From Xanthostigma xanthostigma (lineage: Eukaryota; Arthropoda; Insecta; Raphidioptera; Raphidiidae), in assembly GCA_963575645.1 (NCBI GenBank), contig OY754467.1:40297108-40361107 (forward strand): a stretch of 64,000 nt of DNA, written 5' to 3'. Below the pieces are notes generated by a model, which was given only the letters and a program-made list of their open reading frames with translations, did no database searches and had not been told where the DNA came from. A program made the translations under genes and the position numbers. The number at the start of each line of letters is the position of its first letter. Within the stretch, counting starts at the first letter, position 1. This document shows positions 22,726-35,929 of the stretch, piece after piece.

Positions 22726-22819
22726 ACGCTTCAAGGTCTGTGAAAATAACAGAAAACTTACCCAACGTAAGAATAATCACGGAAATTTAAAGGTGACTAA
22801 TCTTGAATTGGAGTAGGTA

Positions 22820-23200
22820 TCTAATAATTAATTTGAGGCATTTTTTATCGTGCGAACTATACATTTCATTTCAATATCTACTCTGTTATACAATACTTGT
22901 TCTTTTTATATAACCTGAAATTCTTTTAAAATTGTAAATTTTTCCGTAAAAACATATTTTTCAAATTATTATATTGACATGGCTGATTGTGTAAGAGGAT
23001 GTAGAGGCCACCAATAAACCATAATATGTTAAAAAAAAATTATTATAAAACGTTTTTTCCTATACAAGATGTTAAACAGGTCTAATTTTCTGAATTCAAT
23101 AAAGTCATATTATTTTTTTTTAAACAAACTACAATATTACTAAGTCAATTGTCGCGCAATCTATACAATACAGTCAAGTCCAATAATAATTTTGGGAATG
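22820..23200. other. No feature recognised
   Basis: AT-rich sequence. 'gtaagaataatc' near 22766 could be a splice donor by chance. Confidence 0.45.
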
Positions 23201-23208
23201 TCCTAAAC

Positions 23209-23521
23209 CAGGATTGTGCGAATCTATGGCTCGCGTGTCACAGGTGGCACGCGAGAGATTATTGTTGGCGCGGCATTGATTGAGGTGCAAAATCGAAATA
23301 ATTAAAAATATGCTTGATGCCTAAAACAATTGACTGTCACCAAATAACAAATACGGAAAAGTTTCATGGCGCTCAGTGTATTATCAAAATTATCATTTTT
23401 ATCTATGTTTGATTCATTTTTGATAACTAAAGCTCTTTAATTGCTTATCGGCACGTCATGGCTACATTAAAAAATTTTGTAAAAAAACGGCAGGTAGGTG
23501 TAGAAAGGTTCGCCACCCCTG
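23209..23521. mobile_element. hAT non-autonomous element (313 bp)
   Basis: The ends CAGGATTGTGCGAA and 'ttcgccacccctg' are flanked by an 8-bp duplication matching at seven positions: tcctaaac at 23201 and tcctaaat at 23522. The internal palindrome 'ctcgcgtgtcacaggtggca' lies near the left end. No transposase. Confidence 0.88.
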
Positions 23522-23621
23522 TCCTAAATGGTGCGTTTTGCCCTATCTCGATAAATTAAAAAAAAAAAGTTATATTAAGTTCAATGAAAAATTAACTGAA
23601 GAAAAAAAATATTTTTAAACG

Positions 23622-23705
23622 AAATCTTCTTGGTTTGCAGGCTTGTATGCCGTGGTCTATTGGTATTTTTACCACGACATACAAGCCCGGAAACCAAGAA
23701 GATTT
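23622..23705. repeat. Long hairpin, about 35-bp stem
   Basis: 'aaatcttcttggttt' and 'aggcttgtatgccgtggt' are mirrored by 'accacgacatacaagcc' and 'aaaccaagaagattt' around a 14-base loop, with two or three mismatches. Confidence 0.85.
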
Positions 23706-23709
23706 GGAT

Positions 23710-24200
23710 CAACACCGGCCGTGAAAGCCTACACACTTGGATATTTTTAAACGCTTCTAACTTAAAAATTTTCAATTGATATTTTTTTACTGGGTGTTAC
23801 CGTGTATTAGAGTATTTCTATTTTGTATTTTATTATTCCTTTAGAAGTTTTATATTCTTTTAATCTTTTTTTATGTCAAAATATGACATCAGATAAACTA
23901 ATAAGGCATAATGTTACCTTAATCATCAGCAGGTTTATTTATTAGACGTACAGCTCTGACGGGTAAATGATAATCTGGCATAGATAGTGTGTGTGACTTT
24001 TGCCTGTAGGGAAATCAACCTTTGTGTACGAAGTTCATAAAGCTATTAACTTTACGTGCCAACTTTGAACTGGGATATTGTTACGTAATATTTATAAGGT
24101 CAAATAGAAGGGAATCGGAATCACAGAAAGAATTTTTTTTAGAGTTTTTCCCTTATAACTAAAAAATAGCCTTCAAACAGTTTAAATACTTCTGGCAAAA
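23710..24200. other. No feature recognised
   Basis: AT-rich sequence without a usable frame or repeat end. Confidence 0.5.
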
Positions 24201-24655
24201 TAAAAAAAAACTATAAAAAAATTGAACTTCCTTCAAAAAAGGGTCACAAAAAAGCGTAAAATAACAAAGTTTTGAGGTCGGCACTAGTTCATAAAACGTG
24301 ATAGTAATTAAATAGGCGCCGACCTCAAAATTTTGTTATTTTATGCTTTTTTGTGACCCCTTTTTTGAAGGAGGTTCAATTTTTTTAAAGTTTTTTAATT
24401 TTAATTTTTTTTTGTCTAATAAAACCGAAGCAACGGCGATAACTAAAATTTTTTGTAATATTTTTTTGATTTTTTATTTACAAAAAAGTGACCGAACCGA
24501 TTTTGCTAACATTTATATGAGACCTACTTTGGGAAGTGCTCTATCGAATAAAAAAAGAATCATCGAAATCGGTTCACAGCCGGCGAAGATATCGACGGAC
24601 ATACATACAAAAAAAATACAATCAAACTTATAGCACCTCCTTTTTTTTGAAGTCG
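24201..24655. mobile_element. Foldback plus 'accgacttc' repeat
   Basis: Bases 24201-24400 form arms: 'attgaacttccttcaaaaaa' and 'aacaaagttttgaggtcggc' are answered by 'gccgacctcaaaattttgtt' and 'gaaggaggttcaat'. The right flank continues with 'gaccgaaccgattttgc', 'aaatcggttcacagccgg' and ends 'gaagtcggttaaaaa'. That ending is a style common in lepidopteran repeats and recurs near 36290. Confidence 0.75.
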
Positions 24656-24659
24656 GTTA

Positions 24660-25990
24660 AAAATAGACTAAAAAAGAAATAGGATAACTTCAATAAAAAC
24701 TAACAGTTATTTATTTTATTGTTAAGAGACTTTTCCAAATATTCGAATTTAGCTTCTCGACGGTGTCAGTCTAGTTGTTAACAAAAAAACAACATAAAAA
24801 ACCCTTCGTCGTAGTGTCTTTTGCATTCGATCGACTTTGGTCTGCGCATGTATAAAATCTGTAACTTTATGCTAGGATAATAAAATTACAATACGAGTTC
24901 CGTGCAATGCCGGGACAAGGATGATGGCGTGGAGTCGTTAACTAGACAAAGTGAAATTGAAGGTGTCAGAGAGAGGAGTTATATGGAAGGCGGGAGGAGA
25001 GAGAGGGAAGAAGGATTGCGTGAACGACGACGTAGTGTTCAGTCCATTTTGTTAATTAAACGTGCATTATCTGTGCTCGTGATGTGGCCGACACGAATCG
25101 ATCCGATACTGTACAAGGATTTGCGTAGCTTTCCTGTCGCATCTTTGTGAATAATGTTCGGTATATAGATTGTCTTTAACGACATCATTGATTATTATTG
25201 AAATCCAAAGAGTTTTTTCCTCCTGGATACGCCAGTAGGTACTTATGAAGGAGGTTGACCCGTTTTACGAAGATAATGAAAAAAATCTGAAATAAAGTTT
25301 TTTTAATAAATTTGTTTATGAGAATTTTTTTTGTAAAAAATCCAAAATCATTAGGAGATTTATAAAGTTAGAAATTAAAAAAAACTTTTACATGTAGTCT
25401 TATGGAAAATATTTCAACCTAGCATGCAAACGGTACATTTTAAATTTTTGCAAATAACCAAATAATGCCAGCCGTTCCGAAAACTAACTATGTAAAGCAT
25501 CGATGTCTTACGCATATTTTAATATTTTTTCAAATTTAATTAGGAGACTTTTAATCAATAAAAAAATTATTAAACCTTAGCACTTTTCAATTATGGACTT
25601 TTATTCTTGACAATTTTAACAATTTTAACTGAATTTTCAACTTTTTAATGATTTAATTTTAATTTTTATTACTTCTAATTTCTTTTTTTAATTATTTACT
25701 GCAAAAAATATGTAAAATACAGATATTTACATAAATTTATTTTTTCTAACCTAACTTTGTACAAAAAATTAAAAAGTTAATCCATTAAGTAAAATACTGA
25801 AATAATTAATTAATATTAAAAAAAATATTTATTTATGCCTTTATGACAATAATTTATTGGTATCATCGACTTATAACCTTTTGTAAAAATTTATTATGGA
25901 AAAGTTCCCATTTAGAATTCGACTTACTTTTGATTGGGACTGTAACGGCACACTAACGGTTCGATTGCTCAGTATAAAAGTATATGGTCC
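24660..25990. other. No confirmed gene; purine-rich frame near 24902-25150
   Basis: An 82-codon frame is dominated by Arg and Glu (from 'agagagaggag' DNA). It is preceded by 'gcgcatgtataaaatctg', a TATA-like context near 24850. It could be an untranslated exon or repeat remnant. I recognise no product. The rest is AT-rich. Bases just before 25997 carry 'ggttcgattgctcagtataa', similar to family E. Confidence 0.35.
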
Positions 25991-25996
25991 CTAAGC

Positions 25997-26338
25997 TGTA
26001 ACGCTCGGCTCTTTTAGCGCTACTGCACTTACTAACTTAATAAATAAAAATGTGGTTTGCTTGATAAAAAAAAAGTATATTGAAAATTAAATTAAACACA
26101 AAAATTACCGTTTACAAAAAAAATACAATGAAAAAAATGCAATTAATAATACCTTTATAATCAATGAACAATCACAATAAAAAAAATGTAGGTATACAAC
26201 AAAAATTGTTCTTAACTACTGCAGAGCCTACCAACTAATTAATTTTTAAATTGAACAAAAAAGTATTTTTGACTCTGCAGAGTCGTGACCTTCATAAGGT
26301 CACTTAAAAGATAAGACTGTAACATCTGGGATGTTACA
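25997..26338 (-). repeat. 3' LTR
   Basis: Same sequence as 28801-29142, adjacent to the polypurine tract. It contains A-rich tracts and an inverted 'ctgcagagtc'-type block. Confidence 0.93.
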
Positions 26339-27229
26339 GTACTTTCCCCTAAAAAAAAAATTAAAAAAAAAAGCTCTCATGGTGCCTTGAAATTCTTAAT
26401 TACTAATATTGATATTGTCTTAAATATAAAATAATACAGTTATTATATGTATAACAATAAATATGTCTGTTACTCGAAAAAAAAAATATATATACAATTC
26501 TAGAGGACAAATTTTTTAGTTTTTTTTTTTATACTAAAATATATTTTTATGTTTTTTTTTATTCAGTATTTCAATCATAAAGTTTAAATTTAAATTTTCC
26601 CAATAAATTGATTAAAGAAAACAGATTTTTTCTCTTTTCAATTACGATAGTAATTAAACCACGTTCAAAATAATAAAGAACAATCTACTCTATTAAACAG
26701 AGTCATTATTACATTGATTCGATTATGTATATACCCCATGCATTCAATTGATGAAAAGCATAATAGATAAAAAATAATGGTTATTTCCAAATGTCATAAG
26801 AAACATCTGGTGAATATATTAATTATATTAATAAAATTAATATATCACCTCAAAAAAAATTAGCACAAACTCCATAATTTCGTTATATAAGTATAATCAT
26901 CAAATAGTTTGGCATATAAAAATGCGTTCACATTATAATTTTATAAAAATAAAATTAATAGTATTAAGAGTGGTTACAAACTAATATTTTAACATTTACC
27001 GAAGTGATAATTTTTTTTTTATATAAAACGAATTTCATTCGTAGAGAAATTATAAGAATAAATAATTTTAACAATATGCAGAATGTCGTAAATATAATAA
27101 TTTAAAACCAAAAGAATTTCTTTAAACACAAGATAAATTATATTCAATATTTCAAATCGTTATTTTTCACAACCATAAGATATTCAGTGTTTAATACAAG
27201 CATAATTAGACACATTATGCAATATCAAA

Positions 27230-27425
27230 AGCGATACGTTTGCCCTCGATACTACCAAAAGCGTTCCATCGGATTATTGCAAAATGTTGAAGAATACGGG
27301 TTCCCATCTTCATCTCTAAGGTTTTCAGGTACCCGTCTAGAAGTCTGTTCGAATTTTTCTTTGACGCGCTGCCCATTCGCTATATTTTTAAACATTTCTT
27401 CATCTTCGGGAGATTCATTTTTTTT
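27230..27425 (-). pseudogene. Distal coding remnant of the LTR element
   Basis: The minus strand has an open stretch reading ESPEDEEMFKNIANGQRVKE, then KFEQTSRRVPENLRDEDGNP, ending at FCNNPMERFW. Its codon choice and hydrophilic character look coding, unlike the surrounding AT-rich DNA. It lies downstream of the gag-integrase frame in the same orientation. It may be the tail of pol or a third reading frame. I recognise no domain. Confidence 0.45.
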
Positions 27426-27733
27426 CAGAATATTTTAATGCTAATTTCTTATAGGCTCTTGATATATAATCGTTTTTGCATCTCGTGGAACACGAAGTAT
27501 TTTATTTATAATTAATTTTTATCCATATCTAGATAAATGTAGTTATTGACAATAAAATGATCACAATTGCATTTTTTTTTTTTTTAATACATATAAATAT
27601 TTTGATACTTGTATATCTTTTTTTTTCTTAATTGAAATCGAAACCACAAACCAATCATTTTTATTTAACTAGGATTCTTAGATGACCTTTCTGTTTTTTT
27701 TTTACAATGAATTATAATACGGTCTTAATGAAT

Positions 27734-28489
27734 TTACATTAAACGTACCCCTGACTTTGAATTCGGCTCGACAATGATATTCGTATTATCCGAAACTGCC
27801 CCTTTTACTTTAAACGGACCTTCATATATTAAACAAAATCGTTTTGTTAATGATCTTTCTACTACCGAAGGTAGTTTTTTCTGAAGCATTAATTCGTTTG
27901 GTGTGAACCCCGTTGAACTATTAAACCCCGACTTATTTAAGATATCGAATTTTTTTAGCAAAAAATCTAAAAATAATCTACTAGAATTATTATTATCTAT
28001 GGTATAAATTTCAGATGATTGCATAATATTAAAACTGTCAGCGTGGCCTTTATTAATCTGTTTCAATTCTATTTCATCAATGCGTCCGATTTTTGGTACG
28101 ATTCCTACTAATTTTGTTTCACAAAAATCTGAACAAAAATTATTTTGAATTGTATTATTAATGTCTTTGATTTGATCAGCCTGTAATTCTTCTTTATGTG
28201 TGACTACAATGTGTTCCTTTAATTTTGTTTCTGTTTCTTGTAATTCTTCCCCAATCTGTTTTATTTCTACCCCGCTTTGTTCAATCTTTTCCCCCAAATT
28301 TTGTGTATTCTCTTGAACTGATACCCTACATATTTGTTTTATTTCTTCCCGTAAACTATTTATCTTCCCGTTTATCGACAATTGAAATATTTCGCTTTGT
28401 TCCCTACTTTCCCTGCTTTCCCGTTTCATTTGTTCGCTTATTTGTTCCAACATTATCATTAATGCATTGTTCCCAATTTCTCCCTCCAT
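27734..28489 (-). CDS. gag-integrase remnant of the LTR element (251 codons)
   Basis: An uninterrupted frame starts MEGEIGNNALMIMLEQISEQ. Residues 1 to about 125 are charged and heptad-like, as in a coiled-coil gag N-terminus. From about residue 190, the text STGFTPNELMLQKKLPSVVE followed by RFCLIYEGPFKVKG fits the C-terminal part of Ty3/gypsy integrases. The middle of the polyprotein, from gag to the integrase core, is absent, so this is an in-frame deletion fusion. It lies about 310 bases inside the 5' LTR and primer-binding site, the usual gag position. It is intact as a frame but cannot supply any enzymatic activity. Whether it is translated is unknown. Confidence 0.7.
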   Translation of the reverse strand: MEGEIGNNALMIMLEQISEQMKRESRESREQSEIFQLSINGKINSLREEIKQICRVSVQENTQNLGEKIEQSGVEIKQIGEELQETETKLKEHIVVTHKEELQADQIKDINNTIQNNFCSDFCETKLVGIVPKIGRIDEIELKQINKGHADSFNIMQSSEIYTIDNNNSSRLFLDFLLKKFDILNKSGFNSSTGFTPNELMLQKKLPSVVERSLTKRFCLIYEGPFKVKGAVSDNTNIIVEPNSKSGVRLM

Positions 28490-28780
28490 AATTAAATTAA
28501 AATACTCAGATGTATACTTTGATTAATTATTTTAATTTAATGAATCCCCAGTATCTATTTAAATTATAAGCATTCATAATTTTAATGATTACCTAATACC
28601 TAGCAAAATTTTTGATTCCATTTGTAATTTCAATTACTCTTATCTAATCATCATTTTATCGGTTTTATCCTAAATTCTAGAAATTTTAATTTAATATTAC
28701 GCTTAATTTCGAAAATTAATAATTATAATTTTATTTATTCTTAAAAAAAATAGTTCCAAGATTCTTTCTTGGTAACCAAG

Positions 28781-28798
28781 AATCCGGTTGAGCCCCCA
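28781..28798 (-). promoter_or_regulatory. Primer-binding site, tRNA-Pro-like
   Basis: Minus strand TGGGGGCTCAACCGG lies two bases inside the 5' LTR. It matches the usual tRNA-Pro complement except at two central positions. Confidence 0.75.
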
Positions 28799-28800
28799 AC

Positions 28801-29142
28801 TGTAACGCTCGGCTCTTTTAGCGCTACTGCACTTACTAACTTAATAAATAAAAATGTGGTTTGCTTGATAAAAAAAAAGTATATTGAAAATTAAATTAAA
28901 CACAAAAATTACCGTTTACAAAAAAAATACAATGAAAAAAATGCAATTAATAATACCTTTATAATCAATGAACAATCACAATAAAAAAAATGTAGGTATA
29001 CAACAAAAATTGTTCTTAACTACTGCAGAGCCTACCAACTAATTAATTTTTAAATTGAACAAAAAAGTATTTTTGACTCTGCAGAGTCGTGACCTTCATA
29101 AGGTCACTTAAAAGATAAGACTGTAACATCTGGGATGTTACA
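28801..29142 (-). repeat. 5' LTR
   Basis: Identical by eye to 25997-26338 and adjacent to the primer-binding site. It carries the promoter end of the element in the minus orientation. Confidence 0.93.
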
Positions 29143-29149
29143 AAGCTTT

Positions 29150-29785
29150 GTAACTTAAAGCTGCATTCCCCACGATGACACACATTTTTTTATTAATTAT
29201 AAAATTTTAACTAGAATGTTTTAAAAATTGTGATCATATAGGTACATTAAATACATATAACTTCAAGTTTGGTATTTTCAAAAACACATTAAAATTAAAG
29301 CTGATGGTCGTGTTTTATAGAGTTAATTTAATAATTATGTTGTAATTATTTCCTATAAAATGTTTTCTTTTTAGTTTGCGTTGATCCGATAATTGCATCG
29401 CAATAAAATTTCTTCAAGTCATATACGCTTAGAAAATAGGTTAATAGCTGTAATGGTTTGTACATATTATCTGCAGTACCTAAATAAAAAAGCCTGTGTC
29501 ATTATGTGAAACTGGTCTGCTGAATAATAACTTTAATTGCTTAACCCCCATTTATAACGTGGAAGCCAGCACGAAAGGCATTAATACACACAATATATAT
29601 AATATAATTACATTGCGGACTGCCGTAGTATAAGTCTCTAAAGGCACGAGATAAGTACGCTCATAAACAAGCACTTATTCTATGATTAGTTGCCCAATCC
29701 AGCTTCGCTCGGGTGTAAATTACTATTTTACGCTCACTGCTTATCCCCATTTTTCACGCAGGCCCTTAAAAAGTGAAAAAAAATA
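29150..29785. other. No feature recognised
   Basis: AT-rich. The short text 'ccagcttcgctcgggtgtaa' near 29699 looks like a decayed Helitron or LINE end. Confidence 0.45.
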
Positions 29786-29789
29786 ATAG

Positions 29790-29905
29790 ATTCGATTAAA
29801 AAAAAAAACTTCAACAAATGTACCTCCTTCAAAAAAAATCATAAAAAATATTAGTTTTGAGGTGACTTTTTTTGAAGGAATTTTTTGTAAGTTTTTTTTA
29901 TTTTT
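29790..29905. repeat. Small foldback related to the 24.2-kb element
   Basis: 'tacctccttcaaaaaaaatc' and 'gactttttttgaaggaa' form inverted arms around 'ttagttttgaggt'. The minus-strand frame across it is a by-product. Confidence 0.6.
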
Positions 29906-30198
29906 TACTTTTTTGTGACTTTGCAATGCGTTACCCGCCTTCTTCCTTATTATTTTATTACAAAACTGGAAAAAAATACTGCTGAACCGATAATGAAACT
30001 ACCCTGAAGAAATGCTCTATCTATAGAAAAGAATGATCATTATCCGTTCACAAATTTTGGAGATATACCTAATTAGTGTATTTGCCATAAGGCACTTACA
30101 CTATTGGCGTCGGTCGGATGGCGGGACCTAGGGGTCGGACCAAAATTTCTCGACGTTTCATAAGTTTCTAAGAAGTTTGGCACCATTTTTGGAAATGT

Positions 30199-30205
30199 TT
30201 ATATA

Positions 30206-30280
<75 letters not shown>
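30199..30280. repeat. (TA)n microsatellite, left half
   Basis: About 80 bases of almost pure TA repeats. The apparent Tyr-Ile frames are artefacts. Confidence 0.95.
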
Positions 30281-31842
<1,562 letters not shown>

Positions 31843-32374
31843 TATGTGTGACCACGATAACTCTCGACAGACTTAATCGATTGAAACGAAATTTGGTCCA
31901 CATGTTGGAATCCATCATCGCAAGAAGCCTATTTAAAATGGGCCCGATCGGGCCATTTTAAGGGGGGTATTTAGGGGTTGAAAAATGTTTTTGGGCCCAA
32001 AAATACGGAAAAAATTCTCAGAATCACTTCAAATTTGAAATTTAACCCTTTAGTAATTATTGAAATGTGCTGCTAAAATTTAAATAAAATCGGCCCGACA
32101 GGACCGGACTTACAAGTTTTATGAAAACGCAAGTTTACTGATATGGATTTACATACTGAAGGGTGTATATAATTTGGTACAGATGTTGAATTGGTATGTA
32201 GTATTGAAATTAAGTAAAAAAATGTTGTTTTAAGGGGTGTATTAGAGGGTAATTTTTTTTATTTTGTCCAAAAACAAAGTTAATTTCATACAATAGAGCC
32301 ACACTGCTTATAAAAGCAAATACACTATATTGTCGGCAGGGTTTCGCACTGCGACCCGAGTTTTTCTTCTTTCT

Positions 32375-33535
32375 CGAGGTCTGTTAAAAACGACCGATCC
32401 AATTTAAAAAAGAAATGTATAGGCCCAATCCGTGAACAATCTGAACAAAAAGGTGTCAAATTTTTTTGAATCGGTAAAATCCGCGAAAAGTTATGGCTGA
32501 GCAAACATAAAAAAGAAACATATAAACATGATAGTACGACTACGTTTACTTTACGCAGCTTTACAGTACTAGTGTTAAAATGTGTTGTTTCGTGACTGCT
32601 ATACAGACATGAAATTCAGCTGTTTTATAGGGGAGTGCAAGAAAAAAAGACAAGATTTAATAAACTTTAGCGCGAGCTACTTGGAATTACTGTAGTAAAG
32701 CACATCAACAGCGCCTTAAAGACTGAAATTTTAAATGCATTTTAATGCATTACATTGTTTCCATTGAATTAAATGACAATGCTATTATAAATAATAAATA
32801 AGTCCGCCCCTGTTATAACAAATGGGAGGCGATACGAACATGATTTAATTTATAAAAAATGAAATGGCATGTCATGTTTTATGTACAGCCCGAGCGGCAT
32901 AACATATATAGATCTGACCTCACTGTTGGTGTACGGGGTATGAGATCTGGGGGGCACATCGCCGGGGGGGCAGCGCCGACACAACACCACCGTCGCGCCA
33001 CGGGGTTCGAGTACAGCGCATGCACACAATATACAGTGAAATTCTATTTGAGCAAACACCGGCCGTTCATAATATTAGGTACTTTCTGTACAACCGTTCG
33101 TAAATAGCAGAGAGTGACTCATACTCATATTTATAGTACGGTTCACTTAACGAAGCGGCGTAGCTGCAACACAAAGTAAAGCGAACCCGTCACACGCATA
33201 AAAAACTGTTCCGCTCGCGTAGTGAGTGATTCATCGACTAAGGAAAATATTTTACTGATGTTGATAGATATTTTTACGACTTGTTTTTACATAAAATCAC
33301 TAAAACATATCTCAACTACAAGTTCGGTTAATCACACTGTACATTGACACAGCTGGATATTGCATAAGAATTCCTAAGGTTAGCCATTCAAATATATCTG
33401 CGTTATGGAATGTCACAATGTGACAAGAGCGTTTTGACAATATATATTATATTAGCGTGGAGTATATCTCTCTTTATCAAGAGTTTTATGGCTTTATCTA
33501 TGACGTTAGCCAGAGTCAACGAGTTCTTACCACTT
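32375..33535. other. No confirmed gene; family H block at 32607; GC-rich patch at 32930
   Basis: 'attcagctgttttatagggg' followed by 'agtgcaagaaaaaaa' is a family H copy. Bases 32935-33010 are G- and C-rich ('gccggggggg'), with open frames on both strands (82 and 69 codons) and no recognisable domain. The rest is AT-rich. Confidence 0.4.
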
Positions 33536-33536
33536 A

Positions 33537-33614
33537 AAAAAAGACTGAAATATATCTTTGCACTCTAATGGTTCGATTGCGATTTTATTCCTATGCTCGG
33601 TATATAATAAAAGT
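33537..33614 (+). repeat. Dispersed repeat family E, copy 2
   Basis: 'tctaatggttcgattgcgat' and 'attcctatgctcggtata' match the copy at 17385. Confidence 0.75.
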
Positions 33615-33619
33615 ATATG

Positions 33620-34050
33620 AGTAAGACCAACACCGAATAAACAAGACCAAAACCAAGACCGAGTATTCAATACCAAGACCAAATGCGCAAAACTAAACTA
33701 AAAATTAAAAATTATAACTTAATGACTGGGGTTTAGATTAACACCGAGCAAATGCAAACAGACTTTTGATCGGACCTGTAAGTGTTGTATTTGCACAGGT
33801 AAGCGACCCCTTCGATATACGGTATAGCATCAACCGCTAGTGCTACATTCCAGCTTTGAGGTCAGACCTATTTAAGTAATTACCTGACCTGATGTTACAG
33901 CGTTTAGCGCGAGGGTCAGAGCTGAGTGTGAAAATAGACAGGGGTGATGTTGAATACTAGGGTTGAATCTACATCGTTTAAAGGGGATGACGCGTGCATA
34001 ATTTGCGGTAAGACACGCTTGTCTCTTTAGTAATCCACGTTTTTATATAA
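33620..34050. other. Short imperfect tandem, otherwise no feature
   Basis: 'aagaccaacaccga', 'aagaccaaaaccaagaccga' and 'accaagacc' form a brief tandem near 33622-33690. No gene is visible. Confidence 0.45.
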
Positions 34051-34057
34051 TGCTCGC

Positions 34058-35317
34058 CAGTGGCGGCTCGTCTGTGAGCGCTGCAGTGCTGCAGAACAAC
34101 CAAAATCTTATGTACTTCATAATTAAACACTTTTATTTAGCTTGACTCCGTATATTTCTTTATAATATCTTTGTTTCAAATCTTGGGACAGCTTTTTCAA
34201 CTACTTCCCGTTATCCGATTGAGTTGAAATTTTGCATAGGCATGTAGTTCCGATGACAACACAATATTATAATAACTAACTGACCGTTCCGGCTTTGGTT
34301 CGGTTGCAAATCGCATTTTTAATAAAACATGCGACAGCTTTTACAACTACTTCCCGTTATCCGATTGAGTTGAAATTTTGCATAGGTATGTACCTAGTTC
34401 CGATGACAATACAATATTATAATAACTAACTGACCAGTCCGGCTTTCGTCCGGATGCAAATCGCACTTTTAATAAAGCACACTAAAAACTTGGAAATTAA
34501 AATAGGTAAAAAAACTGAACGCTTTTATTGTATAAACGATAATTAATGTACTAAAACTAGAAAATAAATTTGAGACACCATAGACTTTGATTAAACTAAA
34601 ATAAAATCGTGGGGGACATTTACCTAGTAAAAAACTTTTATTTGTTTGAAATTGAAAATAATATTTCTTCTACCATAATGTAACTATAAACGACTCACAT
34701 GATTTTATTTTAGTTTAATCAAAGACTCAAATTTATTTTCTAGTTTTTAGTACATTTACCTTAAAAGTTTTTTTACCTATTTTTATTTCAGAATGAATTA
34801 TATTTTCTATATTTGAAGACTGGCAGATCACAAAACTCGTGTGTGTTCTTTGTGGCAGACTCTTTTGGGTTCAGACGCTGTTCTGCGCTCCAAAGCAGCA
34901 CATGAAGCGTCATCATCAGATACCCCCGGTGTACACCGTGCAACTCGTGACCTATAAAATATAAATTATACCGTGTTATATTTTAGATCAGCTTTGAGCT
35001 GCATATATCGCCGGCACATTAATACAAATAAGCATCTGTCACTGTCATATGCTGGAAGTGTACACTGAATCTATCTCATTCAGTCAACACATTTGACACG
35101 ACGCACGGCTTATGGCAGTAGTGAGTAGTGTTACAGTTTAAATATTGTATAGTTTGTTGTCAACAGTGTTTGAAAAAAGTTAATAATTAAAACATCGTAA
35201 ACATGAATATTATTCATAATTTAACTAACCCTCTTTCCTTATTCCTAGCCCGTGTTATGACGTACCTCCGGTTGACCCTACAGAGCACCCATTTGAAATG
35301 TTCTCGCACCGCCACTG
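34058..35317. mobile_element. hAT-like element (1260 bp), old, with internal repeats
   Basis: The ends CAGTGGCGGCTCG and 'cgcaccgccactg' are inverted repeats of hAT type. The flanking octamers, atgctcgc and gtgtttgc, match at only five positions, so the duplication is weak or decayed. Inside are a direct duplication of about 140 bases (34190-34330 and 34330-34475, both with 'cttcccgttatccgattgag') and a foldback (34497-34800). No transposase frame. Confidence 0.7.
34497..34800. repeat. Foldback inside the hAT-like element
   Basis: 'aaaaataaggtaaaaaaac'-type sequence, 'aaactagaaaataaatttga' and 'gattaaactaaaataaaatc' are mirrored by 'gattttattttagtttaatc', 'tcaaatttattttctagttt' and 'tttttttacctatttttatt', with about 75 bases between the arms. 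Confidence 0.75.
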
Positions 35318-35319
35318 GT

Positions 35320-35580
35320 GTTTGCTGATTCTTACCTGTGCGTGATGCTTTTCGATGGTATTAAATGTGTTTACTTTGATTATCTGAAATATTTGAATAT
35401 ATATCGATAAAATTGACACGTGTCTAGCGAAAAAAGTGTGGAAATAAAACGTATTTTTGTTAATTCAAAAATATTCACTATTTATACATAAATAGACCCG
35501 AGTGATTGAAGATGATAATTGACAGTCTTTCGGTTATTGATATTTTTGTACTTAAATGTAATAGCTTTAAAAAATAATAT
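35320..35580. other. No feature recognised
   Basis: AT-rich sequence. Confidence 0.5.
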
Positions 35581-35584
35581 CAAA

Positions 35585-35928
35585 TAATAATAATTAATAA
35601 GGCGTTTAACGTCCGTTTCTCGACTTTATGTCATAACAGACGCCATTCGCACCATTACTATTTACCATCTATCAACACTTCCTGTTATTTTCTACATTTT
35701 TAAACTTCAACTTAGTTAATAGCAATGATGAAGGAATTTTAGCACATTAGGATAAGGTAGACAAATTTTGAGCATAGGAGTTTGGCAGGTAAATCGGCCA
35801 TGGCCTTGAATAGAAATCATCACGATATTTATCTGGAATTATTGAGGGAATTAACCATGTAAAACCTCAATCAGATGGCCGGTAGGTACAGGAATTACCG
35901 TTTCTCGGCGAGATGCAGCAGGAAAAGT
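35585..35928 (-). mobile_element. tRNA-derived SINE, copy 2, head missing
   Basis: It matches the body of 21898-22230: 'ggcgtttaacgtccgtttct', 'tttgagcataggagtttgg', 'gtttctcggcgagatgcagc'. The A- and B-box head is absent, so it is 5' truncated. The (AAT)n tail lies at the left. Confidence 0.8.
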
Positions 35929-35929
35929 A

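Larger units (their letters stand above)
25997..29142 (-). mobile_element. LTR retrotransposon (Ty3/gypsy-like), recent, internally deleted
   Basis: Two 342-bp direct repeats that appear identical by eye (25997-26338, 28801-29142) start TGTAAC and end GTTACA. A perfect 4-bp duplication, aagc (25993-25996 and 29143-29146), flanks them. On the minus strand, two bases after the 5' LTR, a primer-binding site TGGGGGCTCAACCGG resembles tRNA-Pro sites. A polypurine tract AGGGGAAAG precedes the 3' LTR (26339-26350). The 2462-bp interior lacks protease, reverse transcriptase and RNase H. Only a gag-integrase remnant remains. LTR identity implies a young insertion mobilised by enzymes from a full-length relative. 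Confidence 0.95.

Noticed and set aside
25997-29142. Intact virus-like element with envelope gene
   Set aside because: Most of pol is deleted and no membrane-protein frame is present between the LTRs.
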